From: Alistipes sp.
GTDB taxonomy: Bacteria > Bacteroidota > Bacteroidia > Bacteroidales > Rikenellaceae
DNA: 7,691 bases
Direction of reading: 5' to 3'
Assembly: GCA_017559685.1 (NCBI GenBank)
Contig: JAFYQY010000114.1
Span: forward strand, 1 to 7,691
In this document: positions 1 through 6,001 of the stretch, one piece after another
Layout of the letters: every line of letters starts with the position of its first letter
How positions within the stretch are numbered: position 1 is the stretch's first letter
Position numbers and translations under genes: made by a program
The notes under the pieces: generated by a model
The model's database searches: none
Seen by the model: only the letters and a program-made list of their open reading frames with translations
Told to the model about the DNA's origin: nothing

Positions 1-321
1 CGTGGACACAATTTGGTCGAGACTTTGGTCGATGTTACGGCACCCGCCGAGATTCAGGCAATCACGGCAGCCTCCTCAACACTCGGAGTTAAATATCTCC
101 ACGACTGCACTTTATACGTAACCGTCGAGCCGTGCCCGATGTGTGCAGGAGCATTGGCGTGGAGCCAAATCGGACGCATCGTTTACGGTGCATCCGACGC
201 CAAGCGAGGCTTTTCGACTATCGCAGGCAATATGCTCCACCCAAAAACCGTTGTTACTTCAGGAGTACTTCGTGAAGAGTGTGAGCTACTTATGACCAAT
301 TTTTTTGCAAAATTGAGATAG
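1..321 (+). CDS. tadA: TadA-type tRNA/nucleoside adenosine deaminase, C-terminal part, zinc-ligand His replaced by Pro
   Basis: This is the 3' portion of a cytidine/deoxycytidylate deaminase-superfamily gene; the frame is open to the left edge, so the N-terminus lies outside the window. Family members of this type usually convert A34 of tRNA-Arg(ACG) to inosine in the cytoplasm. The visible motifs are GHNLVETL (window residues 2-9), the proton-shuttle region TAPAEIQAI (13-21, Glu17), and the zinc-binding EPCPMCAG (43-50, Cys45 and Cys48). The Glu-to-first-Cys distance is 28 residues, the same as Glu59 to Cys87 in E. coli TadA, so the alignment is secure. The residue aligned with zinc ligand His57 is Pro15 (CCC, 43-45); one base change from CAC explains it. 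The end, with GASDAKRG, MLHP and MTNFFAKLR, is normal for Bacteroidetes TadA. Family assignment is strong; whether this copy is active is doubtful if the Pro is real. Confidence 0.9.
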   Translation, partial: RGHNLVETLVDVTAPAEIQAITAASSTLGVKYLHDCTLYVTVEPCPMCAGALAWSQIGRIVYGASDAKRGFSTIAGNMLHPKTVVTSGVLREECELLMTNFFAKLR

Positions 322-335
322 GTTTCATACCTTTG
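304..335 (+). promoter_or_regulatory. Bacteroidetes-type sigma-ABfr promoter for the TPR gene
   Basis: TTTG at 304-307 (-33 box) is followed after 20 nt by TACCTTTG at 328-335 (-7 box), matching the known Bacteroides consensus TTTG-N19-21-TAnnTTTG. The -33 box lies in the last codons of tadA and the -7 box just after its stop. Transcription should start near 340, giving a leader of about 40 nt that is very A-rich, as is common upstream of well-translated Bacteroidetes genes. No Shine-Dalgarno sequence is present before the ATG at 382. There is no terminator between tadA and the TPR gene, so some read-through is also possible. Confidence 0.75.
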
Positions 336-381
336 CAAGCTGAAATGCGAAATTTTAACAACAAAAAAAAATAGAAAAACT

Positions 382-1347
382 ATGAAGAAATTATTTGTAA
401 CAATGTTTGCACTTCTCGCAGTAGGTTTTGCTTCGGCACAGAGCGAGATTATCGCAAAGTTCAACGAGGGCGCTACTGCAGTCCAGAACAAGAACTACAC
501 CGCTGCAATCACACTCTTCGAGACCGTTATCGACAAGGGTATGGATTCGGAGGATCCAAAGGTATTGAGCTGCGTGGCTACTGCAAAGAAGTACCTTCCA
601 ACCTGCTACCAGGGCGTTGGTCTTTCGGCTGCTTCGCAGAAGAACTATGACAAGGCTCTCGAGTACTTAACAAAGGCTGCCGAGACTGCTGAGCTCTACG
701 GCAACACTACTGCAAAGCAGAAGGCAAACACTATCATCGCTAAGGTTTACCAGGTACAGGGTGGCGAGGCGTTCAACGCAAAGGACTACGCTACTGCTGC
801 TGCAGTATTCGAGAAGGGCTATGCTGCAAACCCACGTAACACCGATATGGCTTTGAACCTCGCAACCAGCTACTGTGAGTTGGGCAAGTACGACGAGGGT
901 ATGGCTATCTACGACAAGATTTGCAAGATGCCAGCTGACAAGTACGCTGCGGCTATCGCAAAGGCTCAGGCTAACAAGACTCTCTACACCAACAACAAGG
1001 TGGCAAGTATGCAGCAGGCTGGTGACTTCGACGGCGTAATCGCAATGGCAGACAAGTTGGTTGCAAGCAACCCTGCTTTGGCTGAGAAGATTCGCATCGA
1101 GGCATACAATGGCAAGAAGGATTTCGCAAAGGTTATCGCACTCGGCAACAGCGCAGCTGATGTACAGACTAACGAGGAGGATAAGAGCGCTATCTACTTC
1201 TTGGTAGCAGCTGCTTACAACGAGAAGTACAACGCAAGCAACAACACCGACAAGAACGCTATGGCTAAGGCTGTAGAGTACTTCCAGAAGGTTACTGCTG
1301 GTGCAAATGTTGAGGCTGCGAAGGCTGCTTTGGCTGACTTGAAGTAA
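382..1347 (+). CDS. Exported tetratricopeptide-repeat protein, probably abundant
   Basis: A 321-residue protein with a clear signal peptide: MKK, a hydrophobic stretch LFVTMFALLAVGF, and a likely type I cleavage at ASA-Q (residues 17-20). There is no lipobox, so a soluble periplasmic or secreted protein is expected. The mature part is helical with degenerate TPR units: about 25-53 (NKNYTAAITLFETVI), 76-106 (QKNYDKALEYLTKA), 121-150 (AKDYATAAAVFEKGYAANP) and 154-184 (ALNLATSYCELGKYDEGMAIYDK), plus weaker ones in 200-321 (AGDFDGVIAMADKLVASNP; AVEYFQKV). TPR proteins act as protein-binding scaffolds; no catalytic motif is seen and no specific partner can be named. Codon use is highly skewed: Lys almost always AAG, Asn almost always AAC, Ala mostly GCA or GCT. 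That differs from the GCC-richer neighbours and, with the good promoter and terminator, suggests high expression. The gene looks monocistronic. Confidence 0.88.
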   Translation: MKKLFVTMFALLAVGFASAQSEIIAKFNEGATAVQNKNYTAAITLFETVIDKGMDSEDPKVLSCVATAKKYLPTCYQGVGLSAASQKNYDKALEYLTKAAETAELYGNTTAKQKANTIIAKVYQVQGGEAFNAKDYATAAAVFEKGYAANPRNTDMALNLATSYCELGKYDEGMAIYDKICKMPADKYAAAIAKAQANKTLYTNNKVASMQQAGDFDGVIAMADKLVASNPALAEKIRIEAYNGKKDFAKVIALGNSAADVQTNEEDKSAIYFLVAAAYNEKYNASNNTDKNAMAKAVEYFQKVTAGANVEAAKAALADLK

Positions 1348-1370
1348 ATCGAACGATATCTTCGGCCTAT

Positions 1371-1405
1371 AAAACGGAAAACCCTTTGGGCTTTCCGTTT
1401 TTTTT
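1371..1405 (+). terminator. Rho-independent terminator of the TPR gene
   Basis: An inverted repeat pairs 1371-1380 (AAAACGGAAA) with 1392-1401. After one A/C mismatch, CCC (1382-1384) pairs with GGG (1388-1390) around a TTT loop. The T-run at 1398-1405 provides the U-tract. It lies 24 nt after the TPR stop codon. The hairpin also has A residues on its left side, so it could work weakly in the other direction. The loop overlaps the -33 element of the next promoter. Confidence 0.85.
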
Positions 1406-1415
1406 GTTACCTTTG
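1385..1415 (+). promoter_or_regulatory. Promoter for the MmcQ/YjbR gene, embedded in the preceding terminator
   Basis: TTTG at 1385-1388 and TACCTTTG at 1408-1415 are separated by 19 nt and fit the Bacteroides -33/-7 consensus; the -7 octamer is identical to the one at 328-335. The -33 box is formed by the loop and first stem base of the terminator hairpin. The -7 box ends only 4 nt before the ATG at 1420, so the predicted transcription start falls at or next to the start codon. The alternative is that the match is fortuitous and the gene is expressed by read-through. Confidence 0.65.
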
Positions 1416-1419
1416 AGGT

Positions 1420-1818
1420 ATGGATATCATCGATTTGCGAGAATACCTACTCTCACTCCCATTGGTCGAGGAGTGTCAGCCCTTCGGCGACGACGCCGTT
1501 GTCTACAAGGTGGGCGGAAGGATGTTCGCCTGCTACGTCTTGGAGCACACCACCCGCATAGCGGTAAAGTGTAACCCCGACCGAGCTATCGTGTTGCGTG
1601 ACGAGTATCTCTCGGCCATAACCCCTGCGTGGCACTTCAATAAGAAGCATTGGAACGACATCTACTTCGAGGAGTTACCCCGTGAGGTAGTAGAGCGAGA
1701 GGTGCGCCACTCCTATCTCACCGTAATTCGTGAGAATGTAACCCCCAAGGCGTTGCGAGAGGAGATTTCAAACATTGTGCGTGAGGCTAAAATCGAGGAT
1801 GCCGAGCCGATAGAATAG
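1420..1818 (+). CDS. MmcQ/YjbR family protein
   Basis: A 132-residue soluble protein of the MmcQ/YjbR (DUF419) family, a small CyaY-like alpha/beta fold often labelled a DNA-binding protein although its cellular role is not settled. Seen in the sequence: the N-terminal helix MDIIDLREYLLSLP, FGDDAVVYKVGGRMFACYV (residues 22-40), IAVKCNPDRAIVLRDEY (47-63), the diagnostic HFNKKHWNDIYF (72-83), and the final helix motif HSYLTVI (97-103). Its length and ending match the family. The start at 1420 is supported because the family normally begins right at this helix and the next Met is at residue 35. No signal peptide or membrane segment is present. The A-rich gap to the downstream glycosidase is 46 nt with no promoter match, so the two may be co-transcribed even though their functions look unrelated. 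Confidence 0.88.
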   Translation: MDIIDLREYLLSLPLVEECQPFGDDAVVYKVGGRMFACYVLEHTTRIAVKCNPDRAIVLRDEYLSAITPAWHFNKKHWNDIYFEELPREVVEREVRHSYLTVIRENVTPKALREEISNIVREAKIEDAEPIE

Positions 1819-1864
1819 ACGAGAGAAATGACAATTTCTGATATAACTAAAAACCAAAGATAAA

Positions 1865-4555
1865 ATGAGAAAAATTTTACCTATCCTAATCTTTGCGATG
1901 CTCGCTACGTTTGTCGAGGCGAGTGCAAACTATCAACCCAAATTCTCGACCGCAGGCTTCTATGCCATCGAGAATAGTGGTCGTGAGGTCTTTTCGATGA
2001 ACCCTGCGTGGCGCTTCCACAAGGGCGACGTTGCTGGCGCCGAGGCCACCGTATTCGACGACTCGCAGTGGGGCGTAGTGTCGCTACCTCACGGTATCGA
2101 CTACCTGCCAACCGAGGCGAGTGGTTGCATCAACTACCAGGGTGTAGTGTGGTATCGCAAGCGCTTCTCGCTCGACAAGGCGCTCAAGGGCAAGAAGCTC
2201 TTCCTCCACTTCGAGGCGATTATGGGCAAGAGCCGAGTATTCGTCAATGGCAAGCAACTCACCGAGCACTTCGGTGGCTATCTGCCTGTAGTTGTGGATA
2301 TCACAAATGCCGTAAATTGGGAGGGCGAGAATATCGTAGCCGTATGGTCGGACAATAGCGACGACAAGAGCTTCCCTCCAGGCAAGCCACAGCGAGTTTT
2401 GGACTACACCTACTTTGGTGGCATCTATCGTGATTGTTGGTTGGTAGCCCACAACAAGGTATTTATTACCGACCCTAACCACGAGAATGTAACCGCTGGC
2501 GGAGGTCTCTTTGTTGCCTACGACAAGGTTAGCGACACCTCGGCTGATGTTCTGCTCAAAGCACACCTTCGCAACGCAGGCAAGGCTCCGTTCAAGGGTT
2601 ATTTGGCATACGAGCTCCAGAGCGCAGAGGGCAAAACTGTCGCTACATCGAAGAGTCGCATCGCTATCAAGAATGGCTCTGCGGTGAGCATCTCTCGTAA
2701 GATAACCGTTTCGTCGCCTGAGCTTTGGACTCCCGACACCCCTACCCTATACAATCTCTATGTGCGCATTCTCGACCAGAATGGCAAGGTGATGGATGGC
2801 TACCGTCGTCGCATCGGTATCCGCTCGATCGAGTTCAAGGGCAAGGCTGGTTTCTTCCTCAATGGCAAGCACTACGACGAGCCTCTTATCGGCGCAAATC
2901 GCCATCAGGACTTTGCTGTAGTGGGTAATGCTGTAGCAAACTCGGCACATTGGCGTGATGCGAAGAAGTTGCGAGACCTCGGTATGCGTGTTATCCGCAA
3001 CGCCCACTGCCCGCAAGACCCCGCATTTATGGATGCGTGCGACGAGTTGGGACTCTTCGTTATCGACAACATCCCTGGCTGGCAGTTCTGGAACAAAGAG
3101 CCGCAGTTCGAGCAGTATATCTACGATGATATCCGCAACCTCGTGCGCCGTGACCGCAACCACCCTTGTGTATGGTTCTGGGAGCCGACACTGAACGAGA
3201 CCCGTTTCCCTGCGTCGTTTGCCGACAACGCCTTGCGTCTCGTAGCCGAGGAGCATCCGTATAAGGGTGCCTACTCGTCGTACGATGTCGAGGCTCGCAC
3301 CAAGTCGAACGAGGTCTACCCTGTTCAGTACACCCACCCGCAGGCTGGAAATGGCAGTATCTACGCCAACAAGAAGCTCAATCTGCGTGACGATGTTTCG
3401 TACTTCACCCGTGAATTTGGCGACTGCGTAGATGATTGGAACTCGCACAACTCTCCAAGCCGTGTGGCTCGCAATTGGGGCGAAATTCCTATGCTCGTTC
3501 AGGCTCAGCACTACGCCAACCCACCATATCAGTACACCTCGCTCGACGTGCTCTACAGAGTATTCCCTGACCACGTCGGCGGTTGCTTGTGGCACTCATT
3601 CGACCACCAGCGTGGCTATCATCCCGATCCGTTCTACGGCGGTATAGCCGACGTCTTCCGTCAGCCAAAGTATTCGTACTATATGTTTATGGCGCAACGA
3701 CCACCACTCAAGCAGGAGAATCGTCTCTACGAGACAGGCCCTATGGTCTATATCGCTCACGAGATGACTCCATTCTCGCCAAAGGATGTTACCGTCTACT
3801 CGAACTGCGACGAGGTGCGACTCACATACCTCGCCGATGGCAAGACTTGGACCTATCGCAAGCCTAAGAATATCGATGGTATGCCGTCGCCTATCATCAC
3901 ATTCAAGGATGTCTACAACTTTATGGATGACAAGGAGATGAGCCGCTTGAAGCGCCAGAAGGATGTATATCTCTTGGCCGAGGGCTTGATGAATGGCGAG
4001 GTAGTGGCTACACACAAAGTTTGTCCTGCACGCCGACCATCGAAGGTTATGTTGTGGCTCGATAACGAGGGTAATGACCTCGAGGCCAATGGCTCGGATT
4101 TTACCACCGTAGTGGCAGCAATTACCGACAAGGAGGGCAATATCAAGCGATTGAACAACTACTACATTAAGTTCCACATCGAGGGCGAAGGTCGCATTCT
4201 CGGTGGCGAGGGCGAGTTGGCAAACCCTGCACCCGTAAAGTGGGGAACAGCACCTATCGTGGTACAGTCGACCTTGAATGCGGGCAAGATTCGCATCACG
4301 GCATCGGTATTGTTCGAGGGCGAACAGATGCCTATAAGCGGCGTTCTCGAGTTCGAGAGCAAGCCTGCAACACAGAAGATGATCTACAAGGAGAGCGAGG
4401 CGAAGTTGTTACCTACAGCCTCGGAGTCGTCGTTCTCAACCGCTACAGCCAAGAGCGATGCCGACTTAGCACGTGAACGTGAGGCGAGCGCAAAGAATGC
4501 CGAACGCCTGAAAGAGGTCGAAAAGCAACAGACCGACTTCGGCGAGAAGCGATAA
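1865..4555 (+). CDS. Exported glycoside hydrolase family 2 enzyme (beta-galactosidase-like)
   Basis: An 896-residue retaining glycosidase. A signal peptide (MRKILPILIFAMLATFVEASA) directs it to the periplasm or cell surface; no lipobox is seen. The domain order is a GH2 jelly-roll sugar-binding domain (about 49-198; LPHGIDYLP, VVWYRKRF, YFGGIYRDCWL), an Ig-like sandwich (about 200-316), and a TIM barrel (about 317-615) with GANRHQDF. The probable acid/base is Glu445 in WEPTLNET after NHPCVWF, and the probable nucleophile is Glu517 in TREFGD. Two C-terminal beta-sandwich domains follow (about 635-720 and 722-832). The last 64 residues are a low-complexity, charged, helix-prone tail. The WEPxLNET form of the acid/base loop is one I associate with a Bacteroidetes GH2 group; GH2 substrates vary (galactosides, glucuronides, mannosides), so the substrate is not assigned. 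No susC/susD pair, regulator or other CAZyme adjoins it, so it is not in an evident polysaccharide utilization locus within the window. Confidence 0.93.
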   Translation: MRKILPILIFAMLATFVEASANYQPKFSTAGFYAIENSGREVFSMNPAWRFHKGDVAGAEATVFDDSQWGVVSLPHGIDYLPTEASGCINYQGVVWYRKRFSLDKALKGKKLFLHFEAIMGKSRVFVNGKQLTEHFGGYLPVVVDITNAVNWEGENIVAVWSDNSDDKSFPPGKPQRVLDYTYFGGIYRDCWLVAHNKVFITDPNHENVTAGGGLFVAYDKVSDTSADVLLKAHLRNAGKAPFKGYLAYELQSAEGKTVATSKSRIAIKNGSAVSISRKITVSSPELWTPDTPTLYNLYVRILDQNGKVMDGYRRRIGIRSIEFKGKAGFFLNGKHYDEPLIGANRHQDFAVVGNAVANSAHWRDAKKLRDLGMRVIRNAHCPQDPAFMDACDELGLFVIDNIPGWQFWNKEPQFEQYIYDDIRNLVRRDRNHPCVWFWEPTLNETRFPASFADNALRLVAEEHPYKGAYSSYDVEARTKSNEVYPVQYTHPQAGNGSIYANKKLNLRDDVSYFTREFGDCVDDWNSHNSPSRVARNWGEIPMLVQAQHYANPPYQYTSLDVLYRVFPDHVGGCLWHSFDHQRGYHPDPFYGGIADVFRQPKYSYYMFMAQRPPLKQENRLYETGPMVYIAHEMTPFSPKDVTVYSNCDEVRLTYLADGKTWTYRKPKNIDGMPSPIITFKDVYNFMDDKEMSRLKRQKDVYLLAEGLMNGEVVATHKVCPARRPSKVMLWLDNEGNDLEANGSDFTTVVAAITDKEGNIKRLNNYYIKFHIEGEGRILGGEGELANPAPVKWGTAPIVVQSTLNAGKIRITASVLFEGEQMPISGVLEFESKPATQKMIYKESEAKLLPTASESSFSTATAKSDADLAREREASAKNAERLKEVEKQQTDFGEKR

Positions 4556-4560
4556 AAGAG

Positions 4561-4598
4561 AAGAGCTATTGTGGCGATGCTACAATAGCTCTTTTTTT
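4561..4598 (+). terminator. Rho-independent terminator of the GH2 gene
   Basis: A 15-bp stem pairs 4561-4575 with 4579-4593 (one G-U wobble, otherwise perfect) around a GAT loop, followed by a run of seven T (4592-4598). It begins 5 nt after the GH2 stop codon. This is an unusually long and regular hairpin and should stop transcription before the convergent - strand operon. Confidence 0.93.
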
Positions 4599-4627
4599 AT
4601 TAAAAATGAAAAATTAAGAATTAAAAG
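4599..4627. repeat. AT-rich degenerate short tandem patch between the two terminators
   Basis: About three imperfect 10-nt units (TTAAAAATGA, AAAATTAAGA, ATTAAAAGCC) lie directly after the GH2 terminator. Similar AAAATTAAGAATTAAAA runs are common between genes in Bacteroidales. No gene is visible in this patch or in the following 40 nt. Confidence 0.35.
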
Positions 4628-4669
4628 CCACACCTTGGAATTTAACTTTTAAGGAGGGAAATACAAGGC

Positions 4670-4700
4670 AAAAAAGAGTGCCACTTACAGCAGCACTCTT
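4670..4700 (-). terminator. Rho-independent terminator of the topA-pepC operon
   Basis: Read on the - strand, AAGAGTGC (4700-4693) pairs with GCACTCTT (4681-4674) around an 11-nt loop. It is followed by T residues from the A-run at 4670-4673, giving TTTTTT with the stem end. It lies about 120 nt downstream of the peptidase stop codon. The transcript would therefore carry a long structured 3' UTR. Confidence 0.75.
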
Positions 4701-4705
4701 AAACT

Positions 4706-4724
4706 TCTAAAAATGTCTTTTAGA
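4706..4724. repeat. Short inverted repeat in the pepC 3' UTR
   Basis: TCTAAAA (4706-4712) and TTTTAGA (4718-4724) form a perfect 7-bp inverted repeat with a 5-nt loop. It sits immediately before the - strand terminator in transcript order. It is A/U-rich and weak alone, but it is one of three consecutive foldable elements in this 3' UTR. Confidence 0.5.
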
Positions 4725-4738
4725 GGAGAATTTTCAAG

Positions 4739-4799
4739 GCTTGCAAAGTTTTGCAAAGCGGAGCATACTTGAGCGTATGTGAGCATTTGCAAAGCAAGC
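4739..4799. repeat. 61-nt nested inverted repeat, candidate dispersed intergenic element or structured 3' UTR
   Basis: The outer arms GCTTGC (4739-4744) and GCAAGC (4794-4799) enclose two TTTGCAAA palindromes (4750-4757, 4786-4793), which enclose CATAC (4764-4768) and GTATG (4775-4779) around the loop TTGAGC. Pairing is broken by a 5-nt bulge (AAAGT) and a small internal loop. GAGC also recurs at exact 10-nt spacing (4761, 4771, 4781). The element begins about 18 nt after the peptidase stop on the - strand. I see no coding potential. It resembles intergenic palindromic repeats found in multiple copies in Bacteroidales genomes, but its copy number cannot be seen here. Confidence 0.6.
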
Positions 4800-4816
4800 G
4801 TAACGCAGAAAATACC

Positions 4817-5995
4817 CTATAAAAGCATCTTTTTGCGGATAGCCTTTGGAATGGCATTCTTATTAACCATAATCTCCATAGTCTTGTACTCTACATACGG
4901 ACGAGAGAAGTAGTAGTAACCATCGTATGGTGGGCGTACGTCCCAAGAGTTCTTAACCTTGAAGAATGGGTTGCCAAGCTGGTCGGTTGCAGTACCAATG
5001 ATAACCATACCGTGGTCGTCGGTGTTCTCGTAGTTGTCGAACGCCTCCTGACGCATCTGCTGGGTAATCTTCTTCTCCTTTACAGGCTTGTCGAAAGAGT
5101 AGAGCTCCTTCTGACGCTCCTGATCAGAAAGACGACCCCAACGCTCAGCCTCGGTGCCACTCATACTCTCGATATTATCCTCAGGGATGATACCGATAGC
5201 CTTAGTGCGGTGGAAGCCCTTCTCCGAAACGTCTGCAGCCCAACCGAGTGAGTAGTTATTCTCGAGAGCGTTGTCTACAATCTGCATCAACTCATTGAGT
5301 GGCACATTGTAAGCAGTCTCCCACATCCAGTTGTCTGGCACCTCCACGATATACTGCGAGTAGAATGGGTGGTGAGTGTACGAAGTTACGAATACGTAGT
5401 CCGACATCTTCACAGGCAACGACTCAGCAAACGAGTGCGGAGTGTACTCCTTGCCCTTGTAGGTAAACTTCTCAGGCATCTTACCGAAGTAGGTGTCGAG
5501 AATTGCATTCAAGCCATCCTTCCAAGCGGTAGTGAGCTTCTTATTCTTGTTCTGCACTACAGCCTCGACATAGGCCTTCAAGATAGCGTCGATCTCGCCG
5601 AACACAGGCTTATCGGTGCCATAGTTAAGGCCCTCGTAAACCTCCTGCGGAACGATACCGTACTTCTCGATACCCTTAGTTACGTCGTGGAATGCTCCAC
5701 CTACAGCCATATTGAGGTGGCCGTGCAAGCGAACATACTTAACAGCCTTCTCGAAGTAGATATTGCGGACAATCCACATCTCCGACAAGTCCATCTCCTC
5801 GCCTCCAGCACGCAAAATCTCGTTCTCGATGAACGACAATGCCGAGAAGCACCAGCAGGTACCGCTGCGGAACTGATTCTTAACCGAAGTGGTCTTAACG
5901 AGCTTACCATCGGTAAACTGATAACCCTTCTCCTGTGCCGACGCCGAAAGAACGAGCGCAACGCACAAACACAATGCAGTGATAAATCTCTTCAT
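4817..5995 (-). CDS. Exported C1B cysteine peptidase, aminopeptidase C / bleomycin hydrolase-like
   Basis: A 392-residue papain-fold peptidase. A signal peptide (MKRFITALCLCVALVLSASA-Q) predicts export, unlike the cytoplasmic PepC of Firmicutes. The active-site set is intact: oxyanion-hole Gln41 and nucleophile Cys47 in NQFRSGTCWCFS (the same 6-residue spacing as papain Gln19-Cys25), His328 in DDHGMVIIG, and Asn349 in VKNSWD. GGAFHDVTKGIEKYGIVPQEVY (about 99-120) and the large insertion before the His are typical of the bleomycin-hydrolase branch, which forms hexameric aminopeptidases. At 392 residues it is shorter than PepC/BLMH (about 450). The C-terminus ends with a basic stretch, AIPKAIRKKMLL. 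The ATG is 6 nt after the topA stop and no promoter is seen between them, so it is probably translated from the topA mRNA. A role in periplasmic peptide trimming is inferred; the specificity is unknown. Confidence 0.92.
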   Translation of the reverse strand: MKRFITALCLCVALVLSASAQEKGYQFTDGKLVKTTSVKNQFRSGTCWCFSALSFIENEILRAGGEEMDLSEMWIVRNIYFEKAVKYVRLHGHLNMAVGGAFHDVTKGIEKYGIVPQEVYEGLNYGTDKPVFGEIDAILKAYVEAVVQNKNKKLTTAWKDGLNAILDTYFGKMPEKFTYKGKEYTPHSFAESLPVKMSDYVFVTSYTHHPFYSQYIVEVPDNWMWETAYNVPLNELMQIVDNALENNYSLGWAADVSEKGFHRTKAIGIIPEDNIESMSGTEAERWGRLSDQERQKELYSFDKPVKEKKITQQMRQEAFDNYENTDDHGMVIIGTATDQLGNPFFKVKNSWDVRPPYDGYYYFSRPYVEYKTMEIMVNKNAIPKAIRKKMLL

Positions 5996-6001
5996 ATTAC
6001 T

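Noticed and set aside
1386..1574. A 62-codon + frame overlapping the start of the YjbR-like gene
   Set aside because: It overlaps the terminator and the convincing MmcQ/YjbR frame and encodes an Arg-rich sequence with no similarity I recognise.
1825..1841. A short AGAAAT/ATTTCT inverted repeat between the yjbR-like and GH2 genes as a terminator
   Set aside because: The stem is only 6 bp and AT-rich, and no T-run follows it, so termination here is unlikely.
2747..3595. A 282-codon open frame on the - strand inside the GH2 gene
   Set aside because: It is entirely antisense to the catalytic barrel of the glycosidase, with no domain, no promoter and no start context.
1865..4555. GH2 gene as part of a polysaccharide utilization locus
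   Set aside because: No susC, susD, sensor-regulator or second CAZyme gene is present on either side; the neighbours are housekeeping genes.
4651..4657. AAGGAGG resembling a Shine-Dalgarno site on the + strand
   Set aside because: No start codon or open frame follows, the terminator sits just downstream, and Bacteroidetes genes rarely use such sites.
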